In this document: piece after piece, positions 23,503 to 34,135 of the stretch
How the letters are laid out: the number at the start of each line of letters is the position of its first letter
Position numbering within the stretch: the stretch's first letter is position 1
DNA from: Micromonospora antibiotica
GTDB lineage: Bacteria > Actinomycetota > Actinomycetes > Mycobacteriales > Micromonosporaceae
DNA length: 64,000 nucleotides
Assembly: GCF_017599305.1 (NCBI RefSeq)
Contig: NZ_JAGFWR010000001.1
Span: forward strand, 620,001 to 684,000
Reading direction: 5' to 3'
The notes under the pieces: generated by a model
Seen by the model: the letters and a program-made list of their open reading frames with translations, nothing else
Told to the model about the DNA's origin: nothing
The model's database searches: none
Position numbers and translations under genes: made by a program

Positions 23503-25614
23503 TCAGGAGAGGGCGTCGTTGCGCAGCACCAGGATGGCGATGTCGTCGCGGGGTGACTCGACCGAAAAGTTGATCGCGGTGGCCCGCAGTCGCGCCGCGA
23601 CCACGTCGGCGGAGTAGCCGGCCAGCGGCGCGGCGGCCTCCCGGAGCCGCTCGGTGCCGAAGAGTTCCCGGCCGCGTCGCCGCTCGGTCACCCCGTCGGT
23701 ATAGAAGATCAGCGCATCGCCCGGCGCGAGCAGGATCTCCTCCGCCGGTGAGGTGATCGAGTCGAGCAGGCCGAGCGCGGTTCCACCGGTCCCGACGAAG
23801 TTCGCCCCGCCGGGACCGTGCAACAGCACCGGTCGGTCGTGCCCGGCCAGGTGCAGCGAGACGTCGAGCCCGTCGCCGTCGTCCGGCCCGACCGCCGCCA
23901 GGGCCAGCGTGCAGTAGCGTCCCCCGCCGCGCTCGACAAGCGTGTCGTTGAGCCGGGCCAGCACCTCGGGCAGCGGCTTGCCGTCCCCGACGAGCACCCG
24001 GATCACGTCCCGGACCAGCCCGGTCACCGCCGCCGCCTGCACCCCCTTGCCGGACACGTCGCCGACCACCACCAGCCAGCGCCCGTCCGGCAGCGGCACC
24101 ACGTCGTAGAAGTCGCCGCCGACCTCGGCCTCGTCCCCGGTCGGGACGTACTCGGCGGCGAAGCCAACGCCCTCGACGACCGGGAGCACCGGCGGCAGCA
24201 GCGACTGTTGGAGGGTCTGCGCCACCCGACGCCGTTCGGCGTGGATCCGGGCGTTCTCGATGGCGAGGCCGGCCCGCCGGGCCACGTCCTCCAGCACCGC
24301 CACCTCGTCGGCGTCGTGCCGGTGCCGCTGGTGCCGGCCCACGGCCAGGGTGCCGAGCTTCTGGCTGCGGGCGACCAGCGGCACGGCGAAGCCCTCCATC
24401 GGCCCACCGAGCGGCACCTGGGACCCGGTGCGCGACGCCTCGCGCAGCCGGGCCTGGACCGAGTCCGGACCGGATTCCTGGAGCACCTTGTGCAGTTGGG
24501 GCAGGACCGACTCGTCGGCGTGGCTGCACGCGGCCAGCTTGAGCCGGCCCCACTCGTCGGTGGTGTGCACCGCGCACCACTGGCCGAGCCGGGGCACCAC
24601 CAGTTGCGGGATCAGCGCCATGGTCAGGTCCACGTCGAGCGACTGGGCGAGCAGTTCGCTGGCCTCGGCGAGGAAGGTCAGCCAGGCCGAGCGGCGGACG
24701 TCGGCGCGGCGCAGCCGGTCGTTCTCCAGGTGCAGCGAGAGCCGTTCGGCGGCGAGTACGGCCAACGGCCGGGCGTACGCCGACGGTGCGGCGTCCAGCT
24801 CCAACTCCCCACCGTACGGTCGGTGCACCGCCAGCGGCACCCGGAGCAGCTCGTTGCCGGCGCGCGGCTGGCGGCCGTACCGGGCCAGCACCTGCGGGCC
24901 CTCTCCCTCGCCCCGGTCGAGCCGGATCACCCCGCCGGCCGCGCCCACCATCTCGGCGACCCGGGTGAGCAGGTCGGTGGCGAACTCGGGCAGCGGTTCG
25001 TCGGCGTACGGGTCGGGCCTGGTCTGGGTCAGTTCGCTCATCGCTGCGGCGCTCGGTGCGGTGGTCGCCAGGTCGCTCTCGGCCTGCCCGGGTGGCGGGT
25101 ACGGGGACAGCGGCCCGTCGCTGTGGTCGCCATGGCGGTCCAGCCGGAACCACACCCCTTTGCCGGTGGGCAGGTAGGTGGTGCCCCAGCGGCTGGCGAA
25201 GTGGTCGACGAGCAGCAGCCCGCGCCCCCGGGCGGAGACCTCGCCGATCTCGTCGGTGTCGTTGCGGCTGCCGACGATCAGCTCGTCGACCGGCCCTGCG
25301 GCGAAGTCGGAGACGGTGACGGTCAGGCCGATCCGGTCGGCGACGACCTCGATGTCCAGTTCGGTGCGGGCGTGCTCGACGGCGTTGGTGGACAGTTCGG
25401 TGGTGAGCAGCAGTGCCTCGTTGAGCAGTTCGTCGAGGTCCGCCTCGGCGAGCACGGAGCGGACGACGGCGCGGGCGGCGGCCGGGGTGCGCCGGTCGGC
25501 GGGCAGTCGGACGCGCCGGACGTGCTCGTCCCGTCCCGCGTCTGTCCCGGCCCCCGGCTCCGTTGACACCCCCGTATCCTCTACCGCGACCGCCCGGGTG
25601 CCAAGCCGCACCAC
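23503..25614 (-). CDS. GHKL ATPase-GAF-SpoIIE phosphatase
   Basis: A 703-residue partner-switching protein. Residues about 30-165 are an RsbW-like ATPase (LLLTTELSTNAVEHARTELD, VSARGRGLLLVDHFASRWGT); about 225-450 contain one or two GAF-like sensor segments; about 470-703 are an RsbU/SpoIIE phosphatase (EVGGDFYDVVPL, GDVSGKGVQAAAVTGL, YTDGVTERR, DDIAILVLR). Kinase-like and phosphatase functions for a STAS protein are thus combined. The GTG at 25614 gives the longest frame; GTG 25569 with GAGG upstream is an alternative. It is divergent from the HAMP-repeat kinase. Confidence 0.87.
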   Translation of the reverse strand: MVRLGTRAVAVEDTGVSTEPGAGTDAGRDEHVRRVRLPADRRTPAAARAVVRSVLAEADLDELLNEALLLTTELSTNAVEHARTELDIEVVADRIGLTVTVSDFAAGPVDELIVGSRNDTDEIGEVSARGRGLLLVDHFASRWGTTYLPTGKGVWFRLDRHGDHSDGPLSPYPPPGQAESDLATTAPSAAAMSELTQTRPDPYADEPLPEFATDLLTRVAEMVGAAGGVIRLDRGEGEGPQVLARYGRQPRAGNELLRVPLAVHRPYGGELELDAAPSAYARPLAVLAAERLSLHLENDRLRRADVRRSAWLTFLAEASELLAQSLDVDLTMALIPQLVVPRLGQWCAVHTTDEWGRLKLAACSHADESVLPQLHKVLQESGPDSVQARLREASRTGSQVPLGGPMEGFAVPLVARSQKLGTLAVGRHQRHRHDADEVAVLEDVARRAGLAIENARIHAERRRVAQTLQQSLLPPVLPVVEGVGFAAEYVPTGDEAEVGGDFYDVVPLPDGRWLVVVGDVSGKGVQAAAVTGLVRDVIRVLVGDGKPLPEVLARLNDTLVERGGGRYCTLALAAVGPDDGDGLDVSLHLAGHDRPVLLHGPGGANFVGTGGTALGLLDSITSPAEEILLAPGDALIFYTDGVTERRRGRELFGTERLREAAAPLAGYSADVVAARLRATAINFSVESPRDDIAILVLRNDALS

Positions 25615-25891
25615 GCACCGTCACACCTGTCGCACCGATCGGCAGGTTGACGACACCCCGTCGTCGGGTGCGGGTCGGCGACCAACGGCTACGTGTCGAC
25701 CTGTGGTGGTGGCGGGGTCGGGCCGGGTGCCGGGACCGCGTCCCGCCTGCGGTGTCGCTGTCGGGGCGGTGGTGGCACCGGCAGGGACATGTCGGGCACG
25801 TCGTGTCCGCTGCCCGGGTCCGGACGCGGGCACAATGAGGGAAAGTCGGCGTGTCGGCACGCCGGGGACCCTCCGAGCTGAGCGAGGAAAG

Positions 25892-28800
25892 ATGACCGCG
25901 AAACAGTCGGTGACGGCGGACGTGTCCGCTTCCGAGCATGACGCGCTCCTCGGTGAGCTGTCGGAGGCGCTGCGGCGGGTCGGCCGGGGTGACTTCAAGG
26001 TGCGGCTGCCCCGGCGTGCGGGTGCGGCCGGTGAGGTGGCGGACGCCTTCAACGAGGTGGTGTCGCTCCAGGAACGGCAGCACCTGGACCTGCGCCGGAT
26101 CAGTCGGGTGGTGGGCCGGGACGGCCGGCTGACCGAGCGCCTCGACGAGGAGGGCCTGGACGGCTCCTGGGCGGAGGGCCAGCGGGCGGTCAACTCGCTG
26201 ATCGACGACCTGGGCCGGCCGACCACCGAGATCGCCCGGGTGATCATGGCGGTGGCCGACGGTGACCTCTCCCAGCACATGGAGTTGGAGATCGACGGTC
26301 GCCCGCTGCGCGGTGAGTACCTGCGGATCGGCCGGACGGTCAACACGATGGTCGGGCAGCTCTCGTCGTTCTCCAACGAGGTGACCCGGGTGGCCCGGGA
26401 GGTGGGCACCGAGGGCAAGTTGGGTGGTCAGGCGGACGTGCGGGGTGCCGCCGGCACCTGGAAGGACCTCACCGACTCGGTGAACACCATGGCGTCGAAC
26501 CTGACCGGTCAGGTGCGGTCGATCTCGCAGGTGGCGACGGCGGTGGCCCGGGGTGACCTGTCGCAGAAGATCACGGTCGGGGCGCGCGGCGAGGTCGCCG
26601 AGCTGGCCGACACGATGAACTCGCTGACCGACACGTTGCGCCTGTTCGCCGAGCAGGTGACCCGGGTGGCGCGGGAGGTGGGCACCGAGGGCAAGCTCGG
26701 TGGGCAGGCCGACGTGCCGAACGTCGCGGGCACCTGGAAGGACCTCACCGACAGCGTCAACTCGATGGCGTCGAACCTGACCTCTCAGGTGCGTAACATC
26801 GCGCAGGTCTCCACGGCGGTGGCCCGGGGTGACCTGAGCCAGAAGATCACCGTGGCGGCGCAGGGCGAGATCCTGGAGCTGAAGGACACCGTGAACACGA
26901 TGGTGGACCAGTTGTCGTCGTTCGCCGACGAGGTGACCCGGGTGGCCCGCGAGGTCGGCATCGAGGGCAAGCTCGGTGGCCAGGCCCAGGTACGCGGGGT
27001 CTCCGGCACCTGGCGGGACCTGACGGAGAACGTCAACCAGCTCGCCGGCAACCTGACCAGCCAGGTCCGCAACATCTCCCAGGTCTCCACGGCGGTGGCC
27101 AAGGGTGACCTGTCGCAGAAGATCACGGTGGACGCGCAGGGCGAGATCCTGGAGCTGAAGAACACCGTCAACACGATGGTCGACCAGTTGTCGTCGTTCG
27201 CCGACGAGGTGACCCGGGTGGCCCGCGAGGTGGGCACCGAGGGCAAACTGGGCGGTCAGGCGCAGGTGAAGGGCGTCTCCGGCACCTGGCGCGACCTGAC
27301 CGACAACGTGAACTCGATGGCGTCCAACCTGACGTCCCAGGTGCGCAACATCGCCTCGGTGACCACGGCGGTGGCGAAGGGCGACCTGAGTCAGAAGATC
27401 ACCGTGGATGCCCGGGGTGAGATCCTGGAGCTGAAGTCCACGGTCAACACGATGGTGGACCAGTTGTCGTCGTTCGCCGACGAGGTGACCCGGGTGGCCC
27501 GGGAGGTGGGCACCGAGGGCAAGCTCGGCGGGCAGGCCCAGGTACGCGGGGTCGCCGGCACCTGGCGGGATCTCACCGACAACGTGAACTCGATGGCGTC
27601 GAACCTGACCAGTCAGGTGCGTAACATCGCGCAGGTCTCCACGGCGGTGGCGAAGGGTGACCTGTCGCAGAAGATCACGGTGGACGCGCAGGGCGAGATC
27701 CTGGAGCTGAAGAACACCGTCAACACGATGGTGGACCAGCTCAGCTCGTTTGCCGACGAGGTGACCCGGGTGGCCCGTGAGGTGGGCACCGAGGGCAAGC
27801 TCGGCGGGCAGGCGCAGGTCAAGGGTGTCTCGGGCACCTGGCGCGATCTCACCGACAACGTGAACTCGATGGCGTCCAACCTGACGTCCCAGGTGCGCAA
27901 CATCGCCTCGGTGACCACGGCGGTCGCCAAGGGCGACCTCGGTCAGAAGATCACGGTCGACGCGCAGGGCGAGATCCTGGAGCTGAAGAACACCGTGAAC
28001 ACGATGGTCGACCAGCTCAGCTCGTTCGCCGACGAGGTGACCCGGGTGGGTCGCGAGGTCGGCATCGAGGGCAAGCTGGGCGGTCAGGCCCAGGTCAAGG
28101 GCGTGAGCGGCACCTGGCGGGACCTCACCGAGAACGTGAACCAGCTCGCCTCGACCCTGACCACCCAGCTCCGGGCGATCTCCCAGGTCTCCACGTCGGT
28201 GACCCGGGGCGACCTCACCCAGCGGATCGCGGTCAAGGCGCAGGGCGAGGTCGCCGAGCTGAAGGACAACATCAACCAGATGATCGTCACCCTCCGGGAG
28301 ACGACCAAGAAGAACGCCGAGCAGGGCTGGCTCGACTCCAACCTGGCCCGCATCGGTGGCCTGCTCCAGGGCCAGCGGGACCTGGGCGAGGTCTGCCGCA
28401 TGATCATGATGGAGGTGACCCCGCTGGTCGACGCGCAGCTCGGCGCGTTCTTCCTGGCGGACACCTCCGACGGGGTGATGCGGCTGCGGCTGACCGCGTC
28501 GTACGGGTATGTGGCGCGGGGGCACGACGTCACGTTCGGGCCCGGTGAGGGGCTGGTCGGTCAGGCGGCGCTCTCCCGCCGGACGATCCGGCTCAACGCG
28601 CTGCCCGACGGGCGGATCACCCTGCGGTCGGGGCTGGCCGAGACGCTCCCGTCCGACCTGGTGGTGCTGCCGATCCTGTTCGAGGGGGAGCTGCTCGGGG
28701 TGATCGAGTTCGCCAGCGTGGCCCGCTTCTCGGAGCTGCACCTGGCGTTCCTGGAGCGGCTGGTGCTCACCATCGGTGTCGCGGTCAACACCATCCAGGC

Positions 28801-30256
28801 CAACCGGCGTACGGAGGAGTTGCTGGCCCAGTCGCAGCGGCTGGCGTTGGAGTTGCAGGACCAGTCGGCGGAGTTGCAGCGCACCAACGCCGAGTTGGAG
28901 GACAAGGCGAAGCTGCTCAGTGAGCAGAAGGGCAACATCGAGACCAAGAACCGGGAGATCGAGCTGGCCCGGCTCGGCCTGGAGGAGAAGGCGCAGCAGC
29001 TCACCCGGGCGTCGGCGTACAAGTCGGAGTTCCTGGCGAACATGAGCCACGAGCTGCGTACCCCGCTGAACTCGCTGCTGCTGCTGGCCCGGTTGCTGGT
29101 GGAGAACTCGGAACGCAACCTCACCCCGAAGCAGATCGAGTTCGCCCGGACGATCCACGGCTCCGGCTCGGACCTGCTGCGCCTGATCGACGACATCCTG
29201 GACCTGTCCAAGATCGAAGCCGGTCGGATGGACGTCGAGCCGACGGAGATCCGGTTCGCCGAGATCCGCAACTACGTGGAGCAGGCGTTCGCCCCGCAGG
29301 CGGAGGACAAGAACCTCGACTTCCAGGTGCGGGTGGCCAAGGAGTTGCCGCCGGCCCTGGTGACCGACGCCCAACGGTTGCAGCAGATCCTGCGCAACAT
29401 GCTCTCCAACGCGGTGAAGTTCACCGACAACGGCGCGGTCACCCTGCGGATCGCCCCGGCGGCGGAGAACGCGGTCTTCGACGTGCCGGCGTTGACCAAC
29501 GCCCGCCAGGTGATCGCCTTCACCGTGATCGACACCGGCATCGGCATCTCCGACGACAAGCTGAGCATCATCTTCGAGGCGTTCCAGCAGGCCGACGGCA
29601 CCACCAGCCGACGGTACGGCGGCACCGGGCTGGGCCTGTCGATCAGTCGGGACCTGGCCCGGCTGATCGGCGGCACGATCACCGTGACCTCCGCGCCGGG
29701 GCAGGGTTCGACGTTCACCCTCTTCGTACCGGATGTGCTGGCGCCGGACGCGGTGGTGGCGCCGCAGTCACCGTCGCCGGAGCGTGCGGGCCTGCCGGCG
29801 TCGCTGCTGATGCCGCCGATGGAGTTGCTGCCGGCGCCGGAGGCCCCGGCCACCCGGCAGTTGGACGGCGCGACGGTACTGATCGTCGACGACGACGTAC
29901 GCAACGTGTTCGCGTTGACCAGCGCGTTGGAACTGCACGGGATGACCGTGCTGTACTCGGACAACGGCGCGGACGGGGTTCGCGTGCTGGCCGAGCATCC
30001 GGAGGTGGACATCGTGCTGATGGACGCCATGATGCCCGACCAGGACGGTTACGAGACGACCCGGCAGATCCGCCGGAACCACCGCTTCGCGGACCTGCCG
30101 ATCGTCTTCCTCACCGCGAAGGCGATGCCCGGCGACCGGGAGTCGGCGCTGGCGGCCGGGGGTAGCGATTACATCACCAAGCCGGTGGACCTGGACGGGC
30201 TGATCGAGCGGATGGCGTCCTGGATCAGTGGCAGCCGAGACAAGGAGAATTCGTGA
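25892..30256 (+). CDS. Poly-HAMP hybrid histidine kinase (1454 aa)
   Basis: A soluble hybrid kinase with no membrane helix. Residues about 20-800 are a HAMP array: after a degenerate start, seven 92-residue units each carry GTW(K/R)DLT, GDLSQKI and EGKLGGQA segments. A GAF domain (about 830-970), a coiled coil (970-1045), HisKA ([15 protein letters not shown], His1053), HATPase ([21 protein letters not shown]) and a C-terminal receiver (Asp1378 in MDAMMPD, lysine in YITKP) follow. The layout resembles fungal group III kinases (Nik1/Os-1), which sense osmotic stress through poly-HAMP modules. ATG 25892 has GAGG 4-7 nt upstream; GTGA overlap with the next gene. Confidence 0.93.
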   Translation: MTAKQSVTADVSASEHDALLGELSEALRRVGRGDFKVRLPRRAGAAGEVADAFNEVVSLQERQHLDLRRISRVVGRDGRLTERLDEEGLDGSWAEGQRAVNSLIDDLGRPTTEIARVIMAVADGDLSQHMELEIDGRPLRGEYLRIGRTVNTMVGQLSSFSNEVTRVAREVGTEGKLGGQADVRGAAGTWKDLTDSVNTMASNLTGQVRSISQVATAVARGDLSQKITVGARGEVAELADTMNSLTDTLRLFAEQVTRVAREVGTEGKLGGQADVPNVAGTWKDLTDSVNSMASNLTSQVRNIAQVSTAVARGDLSQKITVAAQGEILELKDTVNTMVDQLSSFADEVTRVAREVGIEGKLGGQAQVRGVSGTWRDLTENVNQLAGNLTSQVRNISQVSTAVAKGDLSQKITVDAQGEILELKNTVNTMVDQLSSFADEVTRVAREVGTEGKLGGQAQVKGVSGTWRDLTDNVNSMASNLTSQVRNIASVTTAVAKGDLSQKITVDARGEILELKSTVNTMVDQLSSFADEVTRVAREVGTEGKLGGQAQVRGVAGTWRDLTDNVNSMASNLTSQVRNIAQVSTAVAKGDLSQKITVDAQGEILELKNTVNTMVDQLSSFADEVTRVAREVGTEGKLGGQAQVKGVSGTWRDLTDNVNSMASNLTSQVRNIASVTTAVAKGDLGQKITVDAQGEILELKNTVNTMVDQLSSFADEVTRVGREVGIEGKLGGQAQVKGVSGTWRDLTENVNQLASTLTTQLRAISQVSTSVTRGDLTQRIAVKAQGEVAELKDNINQMIVTLRETTKKNAEQGWLDSNLARIGGLLQGQRDLGEVCRMIMMEVTPLVDAQLGAFFLADTSDGVMRLRLTASYGYVARGHDVTFGPGEGLVGQAALSRRTIRLNALPDGRITLRSGLAETLPSDLVVLPILFEGELLGVIEFASVARFSELHLAFLERLVLTIGVAVNTIQANRRTEELLAQSQRLALELQDQSAELQRTNAELEDKAKLLSEQKGNIETKNREIELARLGLEEKAQQLTRASAYKSEFLANMSHELRTPLNSLLLLARLLVENSERNLTPKQIEFARTIHGSGSDLLRLIDDILDLSKIEAGRMDVEPTEIRFAEIRNYVEQAFAPQAEDKNLDFQVRVAKELPPALVTDAQRLQQILRNMLSNAVKFTDNGAVTLRIAPAAENAVFDVPALTNARQVIAFTVIDTGIGISDDKLSIIFEAFQQADGTTSRRYGGTGLGLSISRDLARLIGGTITVTSAPGQGSTFTLFVPDVLAPDAVVAPQSPSPERAGLPASLLMPPMELLPAPEAPATRQLDGATVLIVDDDVRNVFALTSALELHGMTVLYSDNGADGVRVLAEHPEVDIVLMDAMMPDQDGYETTRQIRRNHRFADLPIVFLTAKAMPGDRESALAAGGSDYITKPVDLDGLIERMASWISGSRDKENS
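26390..28290 (+). repeat. Tandem 276-bp HAMP-coding repeats
   Basis: Seven units with an exact 276-bp period (GGCACCTGG at 26453, 26729, 27005 and onward). Units 3-4 and 5-6 are related as a pair at 552-bp offset: 27299-27372 equals 27851-27924, and about 80 bp from 27101 equals the stretch from 27653. This points to duplication of a two-unit block or gene conversion inside the gene. Confidence 0.9.
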
Positions 30257-30810
30257 CCCAGACTGCCAAGGCGCTGCTGGTCGACGACCGTCGGGAGAAC
30301 CTGATGGCCCTGGAGGCGATCCTCCAGGGGCTCCCGGTGCAGTCGGTGGCCGTGGAGAGCGGTGAGGCGGCGCTGAAGCAACTGCTGGTGGACGACTTCG
30401 CGGTCATCCTGCTGGACGCCCAGATGCCCGACATGGACGGCTTCGAGACGGCCAGTCACATCAAGCGCCGGGAGCGGACCCGGCACGTGCCGATCATCTT
30501 CCTCACCGCCGCCGACAAGGACGCCCAGTTGGCGCTGCGCGGCTATGCGGTCGGCGCGGTGGACTACCTGACCAAGCCGTTCGACCCGTGGGTGTTGCGG
30601 GCGAAGGTGTCGGTGTTCGTGGAGCTGTGGGTGAAGACCCGGCAGTTGGCGGCGCAGTCCGACGTGGTGCGTGAGCGTGACGCCCAGTGGCGGGTGCTCA
30701 CCGACGCGGTGGACGCGGCGGCCACCCTGCTGCGGGTCGAGGACGACCCGGAGGCCCGGCAGCGTGCCCTGGACATCCTGGAGCAGGCCCGCTGGGGCAA
30801 CACCGCCTGA
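30253..30810 (+). CDS. Response regulator without DNA-binding domain
   Basis: A 185-residue protein: receiver domain (1-130) with DD at 11-12, acceptor Asp55 in VILLDAQMPDMDG, and the conserved lysine in YLTKPFDP. The C-terminal 55 residues are a helix (VVRERDAQWRVLTDAVDAAA) rather than an output domain. It overlaps the poly-HAMP kinase by 4 bp (GTGA) with AAGGAG upstream, so it is very likely that kinase's partner, relaying phosphate or acting by protein contact. Confidence 0.9.
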   Translation: MTQTAKALLVDDRRENLMALEAILQGLPVQSVAVESGEAALKQLLVDDFAVILLDAQMPDMDGFETASHIKRRERTRHVPIIFLTAADKDAQLALRGYAVGAVDYLTKPFDPWVLRAKVSVFVELWVKTRQLAAQSDVVRERDAQWRVLTDAVDAAATLLRVEDDPEARQRALDILEQARWGNTA

Positions 30811-30918
30811 CCGACGCACCGACCCGCCGCGCCGTCGACCGCCGGAGCGACGCACTCGTCATGCGTCGGTCGACGGATGCCGCTGCGGGCAGTCCACCGA
30901 CAGGGCGACGCCGGAGCG

Positions 30919-31425
30919 TCAGGCGGCGGGTGGGTCGGCGTGGCCGGTGGTCGCCCGCCGGGCCCGCCAGCGTTCGCCGAGCGAGTCGAGTTCCTCCTGG
31001 ATGAAATAGAAGAAGTCCCGCATCTCGGCCACCCGTTCGCCGCCCGGGGTGGCGGTGCCGCCCAGCGCGGTGACGCCCGCGTCGGCGATGTCGATGAAGT
31101 TCTTGTAGAGGCCGGTCTTGGTGATGGTGCCCTCGTACCAGGGGTTGTCGGGCAGCCGGTAGTGGTCCCGGCGCGAGCGCGGGACCGGTTCGCGGACCAG
31201 CATGCTGACCTGGGTCAGGTGGCGTACCGCGCCGGATACGGCTGCCGCGCTGACGCCGAGCCGCTCGCCGATCTGGGCGGCGGTCAGCGGGCCGTCGGCG
31301 CTCATCACGGCGAACAGCACCCGGGCGGACATCCGGGGGAAGCCGACGTCCGCGAAGGCCATCGCCATCCGTTCGACGAAGAGGTGGACCTCGTCGTCGT
31401 GGCCGGGTCGACGGTCGTCAGGCAT
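30919..31425 (-). CDS. MarR/GbsR-like transcriptional regulator
   Basis: A 168-residue winged-helix protein (HLFVERMAMAFADVGFPRMS, PLTAAQIGERLGVSAAAVSG, HLTQVSMLVREPVPRSRRDH). The N-terminal FVERMAMAFADVGFPRMSAR signature is that of GbsR-like MarR regulators common beside ABC-2 exporters in actinomycetes. ATG 31425 has GAGGAG 9 nt upstream. It is divergent from the exporter and a perfect inverted repeat lies between them, so it probably represses the transporter. Confidence 0.87.
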   Translation of the reverse strand: MPDDRRPGHDDEVHLFVERMAMAFADVGFPRMSARVLFAVMSADGPLTAAQIGERLGVSAAAVSGAVRHLTQVSMLVREPVPRSRRDHYRLPDNPWYEGTITKTGLYKNFIDIADAGVTALGGTATPGGERVAEMRDFFYFIQEELDSLGERWRARRATTGHADPPAA

Positions 31426-31484
31426 CGGACGCTGCTCCTCGGGCTCGGAACGGTTCAGGCGATGGTGCCGCACCGAACAGAGTC

Positions 31485-31513
31485 TTCACAACTTTGTGAA
31501 ACGAGTGTAGCTT
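31485..31513. promoter_or_regulatory. MarR operator and leaderless promoter
   Basis: TTCACAA-CT-TTGTGAA (31485-31500) has perfect 7-bp arms. TAGCTT (31508-31513) ends 7 nt before the GTG at 31521, giving a leaderless start for the ABC ATPase gene. The palindrome lies where the -35 would be. A weaker TTCC...GGAA symmetry follows at 31512-31526. Confidence 0.65.
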
Positions 31514-31520
31514 CCGAATT

Positions 31521-32465
31521 GTGGAAACTCCGATAGCGGTGACCGGCCTGGTGAAGACCTTCGGCCGCACCCGGGCCCTCGACGGGCTCGACCTGAACGT
31601 CCGGGCCGGTGAGGTGCACGGCTTCCTCGGCCCGAACGGCGCCGGCAAGTCGACCGCCATCCGGGTCCTGCTCGGGCTGCTGCGGGCGGACGCGGGGGCC
31701 GTCCGACTGCTCGGTGGTGACCCGTGGCGCGACGCCGTCACGCTGCACCGCCGCCTGGCGTACGTGCCGGGCGACGTCACCCTCTGGCCGCAGCTCTCCG
31801 GCGGCGAGGTGATCGACCTGCTCGGACGGATGCGCGGCGGGCTCGACCCGAAGCGCCGCGCCGAGCTGCTCGCGTCGTTCGAGCTGGACCCCCGCAAGAA
31901 GGGGCGCACCTACTCCAAGGGCAACCGGCAGAAGGTCGGCCTGGTCGCCGCGCTCGCCTCCGACGTCGAACTGCTCATCCTCGACGAGCCCACCTCCGGG
32001 CTGGACCCGCTGATGGAGGAGGTGTTCCAGCACTGGATCGACCGGGCCCGCCGCGACGGCCGTACCGTGCTGCTGTCCAGCCACATCCTGGCCGAGGTGG
32101 AGGCGCTCTGCGACCGGGTGACGATCATCCGCAACGGCCGCCACGTCGAGACCGGCACCCTGACCGAGCTGCGTCACCTGCACCGCACCGCGATCGACGC
32201 CGAACTGGCCGGCCCGGTCGACGGCCTGGCCGACCTGCCCGGCGTGCACGACCTGCGGGTCGACGGCGACCGGGTCCGCTTCGCCGTCGACACCGTCGCG
32301 CTGGACGCCGCGCTGCGCCGGCTCACCGAGATCGGGGTACGTAGCCTGGTCAGCCAGCCGCCGACGCTGGAGGAGCTGTTCCTGCGCCACTACGAGACCC
32401 CGGCCCCCGACGCCCCGGTCTCGGCCGCGCCGGGCAGCGACCAGCCGACGGGGGTACGGCGATGA
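31521..32465 (+). CDS. ABC-2 exporter ATP-binding protein
   Basis: A 314-residue ATPase of the drug/polyketide exporter (DrrA/TnrB) class: Walker [10 protein letters not shown] at 37-45, Walker [14 protein letters not shown] and His in [13 protein letters not shown]. The signature is degenerate, [11 protein letters not shown] instead of LSGGQ, which is normal for this subgroup. The C-terminal extension ([20 protein letters not shown] onward) is the DUF4162-like regulatory tail. Leaderless GTG start; ATGA overlap with the permease gene. Confidence 0.92.
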   Translation: METPIAVTGLVKTFGRTRALDGLDLNVRAGEVHGFLGPNGAGKSTAIRVLLGLLRADAGAVRLLGGDPWRDAVTLHRRLAYVPGDVTLWPQLSGGEVIDLLGRMRGGLDPKRRAELLASFELDPRKKGRTYSKGNRQKVGLVAALASDVELLILDEPTSGLDPLMEEVFQHWIDRARRDGRTVLLSSHILAEVEALCDRVTIIRNGRHVETGTLTELRHLHRTAIDAELAGPVDGLADLPGVHDLRVDGDRVRFAVDTVALDAALRRLTEIGVRSLVSQPPTLEELFLRHYETPAPDAPVSAAPGSDQPTGVRR

Positions 32466-34054
32466 GCACCCTCACCGGCACCGGTCACCTGGCCCGGCTG
32501 ATCCTGCGCCGGGACCGGATCGTCCTCCCGCTCTGGGTGCTGCTGCTGACCGTCCTGCCGGTGTCCTACGCGGGCAGCTTCTTCGCGCTGTTCCCCACCG
32601 CCGCCGAGCGGGCCGCGTACGTCACCGGCACCGCCCGCAACCCGTCGGTGGTGGCCCTGCTCGGCCCGGTCTACGGCGACAGCGTCGGCGCGTTGACCGC
32701 CCAGCGGGGCGGCTTCCTCCAGGTGATCGTCGGGCTGGCCGCCCTGCTCACCGTCATCCGGCACACCCGCACCGAGGAGGAGGCCGGTCGACGGGAACTG
32801 CTCGGCGCGACCGTCCTCGGCCGGTACGCCGGGCTCACCGCCGCGCTGCTGGTGACGTACGCGGCCAGTCTGCTGCTCGGCCTGCTCACCGCCGCCGGGC
32901 TGGCCGCCACCGGGCTGCCGGCTGCCGGCTCGCTGGCGTACGGGCTGTCGGCGGCGCTGGTGGGGGTGGTCTTCGCCACGGTGGGCGGGTTGGCCGCCCA
33001 GCTCACCCAGACCGCCGGTGGGGCGCGCGGGATCGCCGTCGGGGTGCTCGGGGTGGCGTTCACGCTCCGGCTGGTCGGGGACACCTCCGAGCACGGGTGG
33101 CCGAGTTGGCTCTCCCCGCTGGGTTGGGCCGCGCGCATCCGCGCCTACGCGGGGGAGCACTGGTGGGTGCTGGCCCTGCCGGTCGCGCTGACCGTGCTGC
33201 TGGCCGTGGTGGCGTACCCGGTATCGGTGCGGCGGGACCTCGGGGCCGGCGTGCTGCCGTCGCGGCCGGGTCCGGTGCGGGCCGGGCGGGTGCTGTCCGG
33301 GCCGTTCGGGTTGGCCTGGCGGCTGCACCGGGGGCCGCTGCTGGGCTGGTCGGTGGGCTTCCTCCTGCTCGGGTCGGTCGTCGGTGGCGCGGCCGAGGCG
33401 GCCGGCCGGTCGGTCGCCGGCAACGCCGCGTTGGAGCAGGTGATGGCCCGGCTGGGTGGCGCGTCGGGGCTGGCCGAGGCGTACCTGGGGGTGTCGTTGG
33501 GGGTGGCCGGGCTGGCCGCCGCCGGCTACGGCGTCCAGGCGGCGTTGCGGATGCGGTCGGAGGAGGCCGCCGGTCGGGCCGAGCCGGTGCTGGCCACCGG
33601 GGTGCACCGGTCGACCTGGCTCGCCGCACACCTGGTGTTCGTCCTGCTGGGGCCGGTGGTGGTGCTGGCGTTGGTCGGGCTGGCGGCCGGCCTGACCTAC
33701 GGGCTCAGCATCGGTGACGTGCCGGGGCAGCTGCCCCGGATGCTCGGTGCCGGCCTGGCGCAGGTGCCGGCGGCCTGGGTGCTCGCCGGCCTGGCGGTGC
33801 TGCTGTACGGCCTGTTGCCCCGGCTCTCCCCGGCGGCCTGGGCGGTGCTCGCGGTGGTGGTGCTGCTCGGTCAGCTCGGCGCGGTGCTGGAGCTGAGCCA
33901 GTGGCTGCTGGACCTGTCGCCGTTCACCCACACCCCGCAGGTGTTGCGCGCCGGCTGGAGCGTCACTCCGCTGCTGGCCCTGACCGTGCTGGCCGGGGTG
34001 TTCTGCGCGGTCGGCTTCGCGTCCTTCCGCCGCCGCGACATCCCGGTCGGCTGA
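32462..34054 (+). CDS. ABC-2 exporter permease (polyketide antibiotic exporter type)
   Basis: A 530-residue protein with about 12 membrane helices, opening [20 protein letters not shown] and containing [20 protein letters not shown] and again [20 protein letters not shown]. These paired EE-AGR cytoplasmic motifs mark the TnrB2-type permeases associated with tetronasin and other polyether/polyketide export. The internal similarity of both halves shows a fused duplicate of a six-helix unit. With the upstream ATPase it forms an exporter under MarR control. Confidence 0.88.
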   Translation: MSTLTGTGHLARLILRRDRIVLPLWVLLLTVLPVSYAGSFFALFPTAAERAAYVTGTARNPSVVALLGPVYGDSVGALTAQRGGFLQVIVGLAALLTVIRHTRTEEEAGRRELLGATVLGRYAGLTAALLVTYAASLLLGLLTAAGLAATGLPAAGSLAYGLSAALVGVVFATVGGLAAQLTQTAGGARGIAVGVLGVAFTLRLVGDTSEHGWPSWLSPLGWAARIRAYAGEHWWVLALPVALTVLLAVVAYPVSVRRDLGAGVLPSRPGPVRAGRVLSGPFGLAWRLHRGPLLGWSVGFLLLGSVVGGAAEAAGRSVAGNAALEQVMARLGGASGLAEAYLGVSLGVAGLAAAGYGVQAALRMRSEEAAGRAEPVLATGVHRSTWLAAHLVFVLLGPVVVLALVGLAAGLTYGLSIGDVPGQLPRMLGAGLAQVPAAWVLAGLAVLLYGLLPRLSPAAWAVLAVVVLLGQLGAVLELSQWLLDLSPFTHTPQVLRAGWSVTPLLALTVLAGVFCAVGFASFRRRDIPVG

Positions 34055-34106
34055 CGGCACGACATCTCCCGGCTGGCCGGCCGCGCCACGACGCGTCGGC
34101 CGGCGG

Positions 34107-34123
34107 GCCCCCTTGCCGGGGGC
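34107..34123. terminator. GC-rich hairpin between convergent genes
   Basis: GCCCCC-TTGCC-GGGGGC with additional GGGCCC pairing outside lies between the exporter permease and the convergent STAS gene; it is a plausible bidirectional terminator without a T-run. Confidence 0.45.
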
Positions 34124-34135
34124 GGGCCCGACCGG

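Noticed and set aside
23135-29374. Very long open frame (2079 codons) on the minus strand
   Set aside because: It is the antisense shadow of the poly-HAMP kinase and phosphatase genes; its translation is Arg/His/Gly-rich with no family features, and codon third positions do not show the normal GC bias.
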